A DNA stretch of 64,000 bases, taken from positions 1-64,000 of the forward strand of contig NZ_JABVEB010000009.1 in NCBI RefSeq assembly GCF_014323665.1. The letters run 5' to 3'. Both the position numbers and the translations under genes were made by a program. Below, one piece after another: positions 26,155 through 35,000 of the stretch. Numbering within the stretch: position 1 is the stretch's first letter; each line of letters begins with the position of its first letter. The notes beneath the pieces were generated by a model, which was not told the origin of the DNA, ran no database searches, and saw only the letters and a list, made by a program, of their open reading frames with translations. This DNA is from Actinomadura sp. HBU206391 (GTDB taxonomy: Bacteria; Actinomycetota; Actinomycetes; Streptosporangiales; Streptosporangiaceae).

Positions 26155-27468
26155 ATGGACCTCACGCTGCTCGTCGGCCTCGCCCTCGGTGCCATCGTGG
26201 GTTTCGCCCTCGCCACCGCACGCCAGGCCGGCGTCATGGCACGCGCCAAGGCCGCCGAGGAGAAGGTCACCTACGTCGAGGAGCGGCTGGCCCAGCACTT
26301 CGAGTCGCTGTCGGCCAAGGCCCTCGACGCGAGCAACCAGCGGTTCCTGGAGCTCGCCGACACCCGGCTGAAGGCGGCGGGCGTCGAGGCGGCCGGCGAG
26401 CTCGAGCGGCGCAAGCAGGCGGTCGAGCACCTCGTCACGCCCCTGCGCGACACCCTGGCCAAGGTGGAGGAGCAGCTTCGCGAGGTCGAGACCGGCCGCA
26501 GAGAGTCACACGCCATGCTGGCCAAACAGGTCGACTTCGTGCGGCAGAGCTCCGATCAGCTCCGGGCCGAGACCCAGACGCTCGTGCGGGCCCTGCAGCG
26601 GCCCGAGGCCCGCGGGCGCTGGGGCGAACTGCAGTTGCGCCGGGTCGTCGAGATCGCGGGAATGACCCGCCACTGCGACTTCGACGAGCAGGCCACGGCC
26701 ATGACCGAGAACGGCGCCGTCCGCCCCGACCTGGTCGTTCGGCTGACCGGCGAAAAGGCCATCATCGTCGACTCCAAGGTGTCGCTGGCCGCCTACCTGG
26801 AGGCCTCCTCGGCCGACGACGAATCGATCCGCTCCGCGCGGCTGGACGCCCACGCGCGGCATCTGCGCGATCATGTCGACCGGCTGGCGGCGAAGGCGTA
26901 CTGGCAGGCGTTCACGCCGTCGCCGGAGTTCGTCGTCCTGTTCATCCCCGGGGAGGCATTCCTCGCGCCCGCGCTGGAGCGGTCACCCGAGCTGCTCGAG
27001 TACGCGATGGCGCGCCGCGTGCACATCGCCACTCCGACCACCCTGATCAGCATGCTGCGTACGGCCAGCTACGCCTGGCAGCAGGCGGCGCTGTCCCAGA
27101 ACGCGCGAGCGGTGTTCGATCTGGGCAAGGAACTGTACGAACGGCTGGGCACGATGGGGCAGCACGTCGACGAGCTGGGCAAGTCCCTCTCCAACGCGAT
27201 CAAGTCCTACAACCGGAGCGTCGGCTCGCTCGAGGCCCGGGTGCTGGTCACCGCCCGGCGGCTGAACGATCTCGGGGTCGTCGAAGGCGACCTGGAGGGC
27301 CCGCGGCCGGTGGAGGAGACGCCCCGGGCCCTGTCGGCCTCGGAGCTGCTCGACGAGGAACGGCCACGCGCCTCTGACCGTCCGGCCCGGCCTGAGCCGG
27401 TAGGTTTCCTCCAACGGGCCGTCCCAGAGCAGCAGAGTCCTTACGGACAGGGCGCTGAGGGGGCGTGA
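26155..27468 (+). CDS. rmuC: DNA recombination protein RmuC
   Basis: 437 aa from ATG 26155; the longer frame to 25972 runs antisense into ychF and is not used. An N-terminal membrane helix (about 3-20) is followed by a long coiled coil (about 20-140) and the conserved RmuC nuclease-like domain: GRWGELQLRRVVEIAGM, DSKVSLAAYLEA, FIPGEAFLAPAL. RmuC restrains inversions and DNA rearrangements. Its stop overlaps the start of the next gene by one base. Confidence 0.94.
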   Translation: MDLTLLVGLALGAIVGFALATARQAGVMARAKAAEEKVTYVEERLAQHFESLSAKALDASNQRFLELADTRLKAAGVEAAGELERRKQAVEHLVTPLRDTLAKVEEQLREVETGRRESHAMLAKQVDFVRQSSDQLRAETQTLVRALQRPEARGRWGELQLRRVVEIAGMTRHCDFDEQATAMTENGAVRPDLVVRLTGEKAIIVDSKVSLAAYLEASSADDESIRSARLDAHARHLRDHVDRLAAKAYWQAFTPSPEFVVLFIPGEAFLAPALERSPELLEYAMARRVHIATPTTLISMLRTASYAWQQAALSQNARAVFDLGKELYERLGTMGQHVDELGKSLSNAIKSYNRSVGSLEARVLVTARRLNDLGVVEGDLEGPRPVEETPRALSASELLDEERPRASDRPARPEPVGFLQRAVPEQQSPYGQGAEGA

Positions 27469-28019
27469 TGGCCGCGACAGCACCGACCAGACGTGGAGCG
27501 CCGACCGGCGCTCCGCCGACCCCAGGGGAGCCAGTGCGACGTCAACCCAGCGGGTCGTCGATCACTCTGACCGGGCGGGGCGGGATCGTCGTGGTCTTCG
27601 GCGTCGCGCTCGTCGGCAGCGTGCTGGGATCGGAATCGCTGCTGGGCATCGGCGTACTGCCCGGCGTCTCCTTCGTGATCGGCTGTGCGCTGGCCGCCCT
27701 GACCACCCGCACGGCCGACCTGCTCACCGTCGCGGTGACCCCGCCCGTGATCTTCTTCCTGGTCGCGATCATCGCGTCGATCGTGGACGCGCTCGGCAGC
27801 GGCTCACTGATCCGGGGCGTCTTCGTCGGCGTGGTGACCGTGCTCGCCTCCGGCGCCCCGTGGCTGTTCCTCGGAACGCTGCTCGTCCTCGCCATCACGA
27901 TCCCGCGCGGGCTGCTGACCAACCTGCGAGAGCTGCGCGGCCGCCTCGTCGGGCGGCGGCTCTTCGAGGACGACGACTACGACGACGACCCGGTCCGCTG
28001 GGACGAACCGCAGACCTGA
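27468..28019 (+). CDS. DUF6542-type membrane protein
   Basis: 183 aa from the ATG at 27468, overlapping the rmuC stop (TGATG); the GTG one codon earlier is an equal alternative. A Pro-rich cytoplasmic start (~35 residues) is followed by four hydrophobic segments spanning about 38-150, then an acidic tail (EDDDYDDDP). The size and the place directly after rmuC match DUF6542 proteins of actinomycetes. Function is unknown. Confidence 0.75.
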   Translation: MAATAPTRRGAPTGAPPTPGEPVRRQPSGSSITLTGRGGIVVVFGVALVGSVLGSESLLGIGVLPGVSFVIGCALAALTTRTADLLTVAVTPPVIFFLVAIIASIVDALGSGSLIRGVFVGVVTVLASGAPWLFLGTLLVLAITIPRGLLTNLRELRGRLVGRRLFEDDDYDDDPVRWDEPQT

Positions 28020-28045
28020 CCGACCACGCCCTGACCGATCACGCC
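28016..28045. repeat. Direct repeat at the end of the DUF6542-type gene
   Basis: Two adjacent 15-bp units, CTGACCGACCACGCC and CTGACCGATCACGCC (one mismatch), begin at the stop codon. Probably a local slippage duplication. Confidence 0.7.
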
Positions 28046-28067
28046 CGCGCGGCCGGGCCTTCGGAGC

Positions 28068-29060
28068 TCAGAGCCGTCGGAGTTCGTGGGGCAGCGCGAA
28101 CCGCATGCTCTCCTTCACCGACTCGACCTCGTCGACGTGGTCGAAACCGTGCTCCGCGAGCCGGTCGAGAACCCCTTTGACCAGTTCCTCGGGCACCGAG
28201 GCGCCGCTGGTGACGCCGACCGTGCGAACGCCGTCGAGCCACGCCGGGTCGATGTGCTCGGCGTAGTCGACGAGATAGGCGGCGTCGGCCCCGTGGTCCT
28301 TGGCGACCTCGACCAGGCGTACCGAGTTGGACGAGTTCGTCGAGCCGACCACGATGACGAGCTGCGCCTGCTCCGCGATCTCCTTCACCGCCGTCTGCCG
28401 GTTCTGGGTCGCGTAGCAGATGTCGTCGGACGGCGGGTCGAGCAGCTTGGGGAAGCGGCCTCGGAGGGCGTCGACGGTCGCGATGGTCTCGTCGACCGAC
28501 AGCGTGGTCTGGGACAGCCACGCGACCTTCTCCGGGTCGCGGACGTTGACCTTGTCGACGTCACCCGGACCGTCGACCAGGTGGATGTGCTCAGGGGCCT
28601 CGCCCGTGGTGCCGATGACCTCCTCGTGGCCCTCGTGGCCGATGAGGAGGATGTCGTAGTCGTCGGCGGCGAACCGGACCGCCTCCTTGTGCACCTTGGT
28701 GACGAGCGGGCAGGTCGCGTCGATCGTACGGAGGCTGAGCCGCTTGGCCTCGTCGTGCACGACGGGCGCGACGCCGTGTGCGGAGAACACGATGAGCGAA
28801 CCCTCCGGCACCTCCTCCGTCTCGTCGACGAAGATCGCGCCCCGTTCCTCGAGGGTCTTCACCACGTGCACGTTGTGCACGATCTGCTTACGTACGTAGA
28901 CCGGCGCGCCGTGCTTCTCCAACGCCAGCTCCACGGCCTGCACGGCCCGGTCGACACCGGCACAGTAGCCGCGCGGCTTGGCCAGCAGGACGCGGCGGTT
29001 CTGCGTTTCCGTCTGAGGGGCGGAGGAGACACCGCGGGTCATGGAGGTCATGTGCCCCAT
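28068..29060 (-). CDS. ispH: 4-hydroxy-3-methylbut-2-enyl diphosphate reductase
   Basis: 330 aa. IspH catalyses the last step of the MEP isoprenoid pathway, making IPP and DMAPP with a [4Fe-4S] cluster. The three cluster cysteines are in RGYCAG (C33), DATCPLV (C118) and [11 protein letters not shown] (C216). The HGV and E/H residues ([16 protein letters not shown]) and the SSNS motif (GSTNSSNS) that bind substrate are present. Several in-frame ATGs cluster at the start (29060, 29051, 29042); the first is used but the exact start is uncertain. Convergent with the upstream membrane protein gene. Confidence 0.95.
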   Translation of the reverse strand: MGHMTSMTRGVSSAPQTETQNRRVLLAKPRGYCAGVDRAVQAVELALEKHGAPVYVRKQIVHNVHVVKTLEERGAIFVDETEEVPEGSLIVFSAHGVAPVVHDEAKRLSLRTIDATCPLVTKVHKEAVRFAADDYDILLIGHEGHEEVIGTTGEAPEHIHLVDGPGDVDKVNVRDPEKVAWLSQTTLSVDETIATVDALRGRFPKLLDPPSDDICYATQNRQTAVKEIAEQAQLVIVVGSTNSSNSVRLVEVAKDHGADAAYLVDYAEHIDPAWLDGVRTVGVTSGASVPEELVKGVLDRLAEHGFDHVDEVESVKESMRFALPHELRRL

Positions 29061-29219
29061 GGTACGTGTGATCGACTAGACGCCATCCGGCGGTCAAATC
29101 CCCTCAGTCGAGATGACCAGCGCCGCACGGTACGGCACAGTGATACATAACAGACCAGGCCGTATCCGACCAGGCATCCGACCAGTCCGTTGCGAGGACG
29201 CCCAGGGAGCTGACCAGAG

Positions 29220-30074
29220 ATGACACGATCGCCGCGCCGCCTCAGCAAGCAGGTTCGGGAGGCCGTGGGGGAACATGTCCGCGACCTGCCGGTTCAGGCC
29301 GCAAGGTTGGCCATGTTCGGCGTCGGCCGGGCACTCCTGATCAGTGACCGGGTGACCAAGGACTACAAGGAGCTGCGTGGATCCGGCCCGCGGCCGGTGC
29401 TGAACCGGCTCCGGGGGGACGTCCAGCACCTCGCCGGCAAGGCGGTGACCAGGGTGACCGATCGGGTGGCCGGTCCCGGGGAACCGACGACGGCACCCAC
29501 CGCGCCGGAGACCGAGGACGTCCCGGTCGCCCGACCGCCCGCGAAGGGCGGCGATTCACCGGTCGCCGAGCCCGAGATCGCCGTGGGCAAGCCGTCCTCG
29601 GCCGCTCCCGGCGGCACCACGGAGGCGACTCCTACGCCCAAGGCCGCGCCCGCGCGCACCGCCCGGACGACAACGGCATCGTCCCCGGCGGCGCCGGAAC
29701 CCGTGACGGCGCCCGGATCGACCGCCGAACCCGTGGCCGCCGCCCGGCCGGAGCCGCAGGCCGAACCCGCCCCCGAGCCCAAGGCCCGACCCAAGGCCGC
29801 GCCGAAGCCCGCGTCCAAGGCCGCACCCCGAGCTGCGGCGCCCAAGGCGGCCGCCAAGGCTGCGTCCAAGGCGGCGTCCAAGGCGAAGATCGCGGCAGAG
29901 TCACTGCCGGTGCCCGACTACGACCAGGCGAGCCTCGCCTCCCTGCGCGGGCGGCTGCGCAACCTGTCGGCCGAGCAGGTCCGGCAGTTGCGGACCTACG
30001 AGCGGGAGAACGCGGCCCGGGCGGACGTGCTGCGGATGTACGAGAACCGCATCGCCAAGCTCGACCAGGGCTGA
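29220..30074 (+). CDS. Ala/Lys-rich helical protein, possible lipid-droplet-associated protein
   Basis: 284 aa. The N-terminal ~75 residues are helical and partly hydrophobic (RDLPVQAARLAMFGVGRALL). A long Pro/Ala/Thr/Lys-rich linker follows (about 85-215), with histone-H1-like AAKAASKAASKAK runs near 205-222. The C-terminal ~50 residues carry a motif that recurs in actinobacterial granule or lipid-associated proteins (PDYDQASLASLRGRLRNLS, ending YENRIAKLDQG). The assignment rests on this tail and is moderate. It might instead bind DNA through the Lys-rich part. Starts with ATG after AGGGAG. Confidence 0.72.
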   Translation: MTRSPRRLSKQVREAVGEHVRDLPVQAARLAMFGVGRALLISDRVTKDYKELRGSGPRPVLNRLRGDVQHLAGKAVTRVTDRVAGPGEPTTAPTAPETEDVPVARPPAKGGDSPVAEPEIAVGKPSSAAPGGTTEATPTPKAAPARTARTTTASSPAAPEPVTAPGSTAEPVAAARPEPQAEPAPEPKARPKAAPKPASKAAPRAAAPKAAAKAASKAASKAKIAAESLPVPDYDQASLASLRGRLRNLSAEQVRQLRTYERENAARADVLRMYENRIAKLDQG

Positions 30075-30209
30075 CCACCCGCCCGGCCCCCTCGGCGCAC
30101 GCGGCCGGCCGTCAGAGGGCTGGTCCGCGCCGTTCCCCAGGCGGGCGGAGGCGGCCGGTGACGGCGGTGACGGCATCGCTTCGCGTGGTACGACGTGCCG
30201 AGACAGGCT

Positions 30210-30650
30210 TCATCGGGAGCTCTCCTCGGAGTCGGCGCAGAGCTTGTCGAAGGCGGGCAGCGCGGTCGCGATGGCCGCGCGCTCGTCTTCACTCAGCGCC
30301 GCGAAGCGGTCGGCGAGGAAGTCGATGCGCTGAGCGCGTGCGGTCCGCAGCGTCTCCGCGCCAACGGGGGTGATCGAGACGGTGACCACGCGAGCGTCGG
30401 CTGCGTCTGCGCCGCGGGTCACCAGGCCGTCGCGGACCAGCCGGTTGATCTGCATGGTCATCGTGGGCAGGCGTACGCCGTGCTCGGCGGCCAGTTCGCT
30501 CATCCGGCGCGAGCCCGACTGCAACGAGCCGAGCACCGCCAGCTGCTGTACGGTGATCGGCTGATCCATGCTGACACGGCGCAGCAGCAATATGACGTCG
30601 CGCATCTGCCGGTTGAAACGCTCGGCCAGCTCGCGACTCTGGTCCGCCAT
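30210..30650 (-). CDS. MarR-family transcriptional regulator
   Basis: 146 aa from ATG 30650, with AGGGG 5 nt upstream (an upstream ATG at 30668 overlaps the ribosome site). The winged helix-turn-helix is clear: PITVQQLAVLGSL, RMSELAAEHGVRLPTMTMQI, then the wing with DARVVTVSITPVG. Dimerisation helices lie at both ends. No obvious effector gene is adjacent; it lies at the end of the catabolic block. A perfect inverted repeat, TTAGC-AGA-GCTAA, sits 45 nt upstream of its start, so it probably represses itself. Confidence 0.9.
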   Translation of the reverse strand: MADQSRELAERFNRQMRDVILLLRRVSMDQPITVQQLAVLGSLQSGSRRMSELAAEHGVRLPTMTMQINRLVRDGLVTRGADAADARVVTVSITPVGAETLRTARAQRIDFLADRFAALSEDERAAIATALPAFDKLCADSEESSR

Positions 30651-30695
30651 CATCACCCCTGTCATCACCGCCGGCGGTGGTCCGAACGAGTCAAT

Positions 30696-30708
30696 TTAGC
30701 AGAGCTAA
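30696..30708. promoter_or_regulatory. Inverted repeat upstream of the MarR gene, probable operator
   Basis: TTAGC-AGA-GCTAA is a perfect 5-bp inverted repeat with 3-nt centre in an AT-rich patch upstream of the MarR start. MarR proteins commonly bind such TTAG-type palindromes. Confidence 0.5.
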
Positions 30709-30785
30709 CTAATACGGATGAGATGTGTCACTCCGCCGCGACCGACCAGATGGCGGCCACAGACGGCCACAGACGGCATGCCCGA

Positions 30786-31466
30786 TCAGTCGGTTTCCGG
30801 CCGATCGGCCCAGATGCCTCGCACGTGCCGCAGGTGGTGCCGCATCAGCGTCTCGGCGCCCGCTCCGTCGCCGCGCCCGATCAGATCGAGCAGATCGAGG
30901 TGCTCGCGCGCCGAAGGGACGAGCTCACCGCGTTCGGCCAGGGTCGGTACGCCGTAAAGCCGTGATCGGTGCCGCAGATCGCGCACCACCCCGATCAACT
31001 GGCTGTTGCCGGCGAGACTGAGCAGCGCGATGTGGAAGACCTGGTCGGCCTCGATATAGGCGAGGATGTCACGCCGCTCGGCCGCCGCCAGGATGTCCTC
31101 GGCCAGCGGCCGCAGCCGCGCCGACCGCTCGGCGGCCACCGTCTCGGCGATCCGGCGTACGGTCGGCACCTCGATGAGCGAACGGACCTCGGTGATCTCG
31201 TCCAGGTCGCGGTCGGACAGCGCCGTGACGCGGAACCCCTTGTTGCGCACAGGGGTGACCAGACCCTCCTTGGCCAGGTCGAGCATGGCCTCGCGGACCG
31301 GCGTGGCCGATACCCCGAACCTGGCGGCAAGGGTGGGAGCGGAGTAGACGACGCCCGGCCGCATCTCACCGGCGACGAGGGCCGCCCGCAGCGCGTCGGC
31401 GATCTGCTCGCGGACGTTCTGTCGTACGCCGAGCACCGGCAGGTTGAGAGAGTCCTGGTCGGTCAT
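30786..31466 (-). CDS. GntR-family regulator with FCD domain
   Basis: 226 aa. An N-terminal winged helix-turn-helix (SAPTLAARFGVSATPVREAM, about 42-61) is joined to an all-helical FCD ligand domain (about 85-220) with metal-ligand-type His residues (VFHIALL, MRHHLRHV). FadR-type GntR proteins usually sense an organic acid or amino-acid-like ligand. Its ATG overlaps the ornithine cyclodeaminase-like gene (ATGA), so it ends the hydroxyproline-type operon and is likely its regulator. The AAATGTCACAT sites at 39231 and 42308 are candidate targets. Confidence 0.9.
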   Translation of the reverse strand: MTDQDSLNLPVLGVRQNVREQIADALRAALVAGEMRPGVVYSAPTLAARFGVSATPVREAMLDLAKEGLVTPVRNKGFRVTALSDRDLDEITEVRSLIEVPTVRRIAETVAAERSARLRPLAEDILAAAERRDILAYIEADQVFHIALLSLAGNSQLIGVVRDLRHRSRLYGVPTLAERGELVPSAREHLDLLDLIGRGDGAGAETLMRHHLRHVRGIWADRPETD

Positions 31467-32386
31467 CGTCCCTCATCCCTGAACCGCTCGAAGACCGCCA
31501 CCGCGACCACCAGATCCTCCCAGGCCATTCCCACGCTCTTGAAAAGGGCGGGGCGGCCCGGCGGGACGGTGACCCTCCCGGCGACCAGTTCGGTCAGGTC
31601 ACCTGCGACGTGATCCTCCCGTACGGCCCCGCTCTCGCGGGCGAGAATCAGATCCCCCGCCTCCCGCGCGGCCGCACCGCGTGATTCGACGACGACGGTC
31701 GCCCGGGCGACCAGGTCCTCGTCGACCTCACGGGCGGACGGCTCGTGCGAGCCCACGGCGACGACCACCGCGTGATCGCCGACGAGGCGGCCGGGGAACA
31801 GCGGCTCCCGGGCGCTCGTGCAGCAGGCCACGAGATCGGCGTCGCCGACCGCCTCCGGACCCGCGGCCACCGCGGTGAGCCCGGCGGCCCGGCAGCGGTC
31901 CACGAACCGCGCCGTACCGCCGCGGCCGACGACCGTGACGTGCTCCACCGGCCGCACCGCCCGCAGCGCCATGACATGGCCCCACGCCTGCGGCCCGGTG
32001 CCGAAGACGATGAGCCGCCGCGCGTCGGCCGGGGCCAGGTGCCGCACGGCCACCGCCGACACGGCGGGCGTGCGTACGGCCGTGAGGGCCACCGCGTCGA
32101 GGAGCGCCACCGGGGTCAGGGTCGGCCCGTCGAACAGCGCATAGACACCCTGGATCCGCGGTCGTCCCCGTGCGGCGTTCTCGGGCACGACCGTGGCGAT
32201 CTTGACACCCGCATAGCCTGGGGCGACGGCCGGCATGAGCAACAGCTGCCCGGCCGGAGCCTCGACGGTCGACCGCTGCGGATCGGCCGCGGGATCGAGG
32301 CCCCCGGCCAGGGCCCGCTCGATCAGGTCGGCGGCCTCGGCCTCGGTGACCGAGGCCGCCAGTGCGCCGGCGTCGATGTGGAGCAC
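31463..32386 (-). CDS. Ornithine cyclodeaminase/mu-crystallin family protein
   Basis: 307 aa, GTG start 3 nt after livF. The Rossmann nucleotide site is VFGTGPQAWGH (about 126-136), with flanking family residues (GVKIATVVPENA, TAVRTPAVSAVAV). Members include ornithine cyclodeaminase and ketimine reductases. In hydroxyproline or proline clusters they usually act as 1-pyrroline-2-carboxylate reductase. That fits the neighbours better than true ornithine cyclodeamination, but I cannot prove the substrate. The product is cytosolic and coupled to the GntR gene. Confidence 0.83.
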   Translation of the reverse strand: MLHIDAGALAASVTEAEAADLIERALAGGLDPAADPQRSTVEAPAGQLLLMPAVAPGYAGVKIATVVPENAARGRPRIQGVYALFDGPTLTPVALLDAVALTAVRTPAVSAVAVRHLAPADARRLIVFGTGPQAWGHVMALRAVRPVEHVTVVGRGGTARFVDRCRAAGLTAVAAGPEAVGDADLVACCTSAREPLFPGRLVGDHAVVVAVGSHEPSAREVDEDLVARATVVVESRGAAAREAGDLILARESGAVREDHVAGDLTELVAGRVTVPPGRPALFKSVGMAWEDLVVAVAVFERFRDEGR

Positions 32387-32389
32387 CGG

Positions 32390-33109
32390 CTATACGCCAC
32401 CCAGATAGGCCTCGACCACCCGCGAATCGGCGGACAGTTCGGCGGCGCTCCCATCGAGGGAGCACTCCCCGTTCTCGATGACATAACCGCGATGCGCGAT
32501 CTTGAGTGCGGCCTTGGCGTTCTGCTCGACGAGCAGCACCGAGGTCCCCGCCGCGTTGATGTCGCGGATCACGTCCATGACGGCGGCCACCAGCAGCGGC
32601 GCCAGCCCCATCGACGGCTCGTCGAGCATCAGCAGCCGGGGCCCGGCCACGAGCGCCCGCCCGATGGCGAGCATCTGCTGCTCTCCGCCCGAGAGCGTCC
32701 CGCCCTGCTGCGTACGCCGTTCGGCGAGGCGCGGCAGCAGCTCGTACGCCCGGTCCAGGCGCAGGCGCAGTTCCGCCTGGTCCCGCACCGGGTAGCCGCC
32801 CATCAGCAGGTTCTCGTGCACGGTGAGCGTGCTGAAGATCCGCCGCCCCTCCGGAACGTGGATCAACCCACGTTCCACGATTGCCGGCGGGGATGACCTC
32901 GTGATGTCCTCTCCCGCGTGGCGGACCGTCCCGCCGGCCGGCCGCACCAGTCCCGACACGGTCGAGAGCGTCGTGGTCTTGCCCGCGCCGTTGTTGCCGA
33001 GCAGGGCGACGATCTCGCCCTCCTCCACGGTCAGGCTCAGCCCGCGCAGTGCCTGGACGCCGCCGTAACGCACGTCCAGATCGGTCAGTTCGAGCGCTGT
33101 GGTCTTCAC
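32390..33109 (-). CDS. livF: Branched-chain-type ABC transporter ATPase LivF-like
   Basis: 239 aa from the GTG at 33109 (GGGGAGGG upstream), overlapping livG as GTGA; a longer frame upstream is not used. Walker A GNNGAGKTT, signature LSGGEQQML, Walker B LLMLDEPSMGLAP and the LivF-specific end (VVEAYLG) are present. It works with LivG, LivM, LivH and the binding protein in uptake of a branched-chain or cyclic amino acid. Here the substrate is probably hydroxyproline or a related imino acid, by context. Confidence 0.92.
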   Translation of the reverse strand: MKTTALELTDLDVRYGGVQALRGLSLTVEEGEIVALLGNNGAGKTTTLSTVSGLVRPAGGTVRHAGEDITRSSPPAIVERGLIHVPEGRRIFSTLTVHENLLMGGYPVRDQAELRLRLDRAYELLPRLAERRTQQGGTLSGGEQQMLAIGRALVAGPRLLMLDEPSMGLAPLLVAAVMDVIRDINAAGTSVLLVEQNAKAALKIAHRGYVIENGECSLDGSAAELSADSRVVEAYLGGV

Positions 33110-33942
33110 CGGCCCTCCCCCGCCGGATCGGCTGAGACCGGACCGGACACAGGCGGGTCGGACGGCTCCGGCTCGGGATCGTCCTCGTCGCGGCCCAGAT
33201 ACGCCTCGATGACCGCCGGGTCGCGCCGCACCTCGTCCGGCCTCCCGTCCGCGATCTCCTTGCCGAAATTGAGCACGACGACCCGTTCGGAGATCTCCAT
33301 CACCAGCCCCATGTCGTGCTCGATCAGCGTGATCGCGATACCCAGGTCGCGGATGCGCCGGATCAGGTCGAGGAGCTCGGTCTTCTCGGTGTGGTTGAGC
33401 CCGGCCGCCGGCTCGTCCAGCAGGAGCAGGGACGGCCGGCGGGCGAGCGCCCGCGCGATCTCGACGCTTCGCTGCGCGCCGTACGGCAGATTCCGCACGA
33501 GCCCCGCCCGGTCGCCGCGGAGCCCGACGAAGTCGAGCCACTTGTGCGCCTCGTCCGTGCCCTCCTGCTCGCTACGCCGGTAGCGCGGGGTGTGCAGCAG
33601 CGCGTCGAACACGCTCTGCCGCAGCCACAGGTGGGTTCCGGCCCGGACGTTGTCGAGCACGGAGAGCTCGCCGAACAGCCGCAGGTTCTGGAACGTCCGG
33701 GAGACGCCTCGGGCGGCGATCGCCGACGGCCGTCCGCCCGTGACGTCGGTGCCCGCCACGCGCACCGAGCCGCCGGTCGGCTTGTAGAACCCGGTGATGC
33801 AGTTGAACGCCGAGGTCTTCCCGGCCCCGTTGGGACCGATGATCGACACGATCTCGCCCTCGCCGACGGTGAAGGTGAGGCCGTCGACTGCGCGCACGCC
33901 GCCGAACGCCAACTTCAGATCCTCGACCTGGAGGAGGGTCAT
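33106..33942 (-). CDS. livG: Branched-chain-type ABC transporter ATPase LivG-like
   Basis: 278 aa from the ATG at 33942, overlapping livM (ATGA). Walker A GPNGAGKTS, the LivG insert (FQNLRLFGELSVLDNV), and Walker B LLLLDEPAAGLN are present, with the H-loop in IEHDMGLVM. The ABC signature is YGAQRSVEIARAL, with NLPYGAQ where LSYG(E/Q)Q is usual, as in other LivG proteins. The C-terminal ~25 residues are an Asp/Glu/Pro-rich extra tail. Confidence 0.92.
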   Translation of the reverse strand: MTLLQVEDLKLAFGGVRAVDGLTFTVGEGEIVSIIGPNGAGKTSAFNCITGFYKPTGGSVRVAGTDVTGGRPSAIAARGVSRTFQNLRLFGELSVLDNVRAGTHLWLRQSVFDALLHTPRYRRSEQEGTDEAHKWLDFVGLRGDRAGLVRNLPYGAQRSVEIARALARRPSLLLLDEPAAGLNHTEKTELLDLIRRIRDLGIAITLIEHDMGLVMEISERVVVLNFGKEIADGRPDEVRRDPAVIEAYLGRDEDDPEPEPSDPPVSGPVSADPAGEGR

Positions 33943-35000
33943 GACGCCCCCTTGGAATCGGTCGCCGGCTCGGCGGGACCCGCCCTGTCGTCGGCGGGGG
34001 TACGGGCGGCGGTTCGAGCGCTCTCGGTCGACCGGTGCGGCCACAGGCCCTGCGGGCGCACCAGCATCACCACGATCAGCAGGACGCCGAACGCGAAGAA
34101 GCGGTAGTCGGCGAGGTCGCGCAGCAGTTCCGGCAGGAGGCTGATGAAGACGGCACCGATGATCACACCGGGCGTCGAGCCCATGCCGCCGAGCACGACC
34201 GCCATCAGTACCAGTGCCGACTGCAGGAACGTGAAGCTGGCCGGCGAGATCGCGGAGAGCTGGCCGGCGAACAGCACGCCGGCGAGCCCGCCCCACACCG
34301 CGCCGGCGATGTAGGCGGCCAGCTTGACCCGGTAGGTGTGGATGCCGCTGGCCTCGGCCGCGTCCTCGTCCTCCCGTACGAACCGCCAGGCCCGGCCGAG
34401 CCTCGACCTGCCGAGCCGGGCCGCGAACAGTACGGCCAGCGCGGTGATGAGGACGGCGACCCAGTAGAAGACGACCGGCTCGGACAGGTCGACGCCGAAC
34501 GCCGACAGTCCGGGAATCCCGTAGATGCCGGACGGGCCGCCGGTGACGTCGAGGTTGGTCGCGACGATGCGGATGATCTCGCCGAAACCCAGCGTGACGA
34601 TGGCCAGGTAATCGCTGCGCAGCCGCAGCGTGGGCGCGCCGACCACGATGCCCGCGATCACGGTGACGACGATGACGGCCGGGATGGTGGCCAGCAGCGG
34701 GACGTCGAACTCGGTGGCGAGGATTCCGCTGGTGTAGGCGCCGACCGCGAAGAACGCCGCGTAGCCGAGGTCGAGCAGGCCGCAGTAGCCGACCACGATG
34801 TTGAGCCCGACCGCCAGCATGACGAAGATCACGGCGCTGGTCATCACGTTGAGCGCGTAAGGCGTCGCGATCACCAGGGGCGCGAGCAGGCCCACTGCCA
34901 GTCCGGCCCAGCCCAGCCCGCGGCTCTCCATGAGGCGGGTGATGAACGTCGGTCCCCTGCCCACGACCGGCTTGACCGGTGGACCCTGGGTCTTGGCCAT
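33939..35000 (-). CDS. livM: Branched-chain-type ABC permease LivM-like
   Basis: 353 aa from the ATG at 35000, overlapping livH by one base (TGATG); a GTG one codon earlier is possible. Eight to ten membrane segments are visible between residues 28 and 325, with the LivM motif GYCGLLDLGYAAFFAVGAY and the ATPase-contact loop near RFVREDEDAAEASGI (about 220). The C-terminal ~30 residues are Ala/Asp-rich, not membrane. It forms the channel with LivH. Confidence 0.92.
   Translation of the reverse strand: MAKTQGPPVKPVVGRGPTFITRLMESRGLGWAGLAVGLLAPLVIATPYALNVMTSAVIFVMLAVGLNIVVGYCGLLDLGYAAFFAVGAYTSGILATEFDVPLLATIPAVIVVTVIAGIVVGAPTLRLRSDYLAIVTLGFGEIIRIVATNLDVTGGPSGIYGIPGLSAFGVDLSEPVVFYWVAVLITALAVLFAARLGRSRLGRAWRFVREDEDAAEASGIHTYRVKLAAYIAGAVWGGLAGVLFAGQLSAISPASFTFLQSALVLMAVVLGGMGSTPGVIIGAVFISLLPELLRDLADYRFFAFGVLLIVVMLVRPQGLWPHRSTESARTAARTPADDRAGPAEPATDSKGAS

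Noticed and set aside
31463-32386. True ornithine cyclodeaminase (proline biosynthesis)
   Set aside because: Context with epimerase, DAAO-like dehydrogenase and importer fits a ketimine or pyrroline reductase better. Kept as family-level call only.
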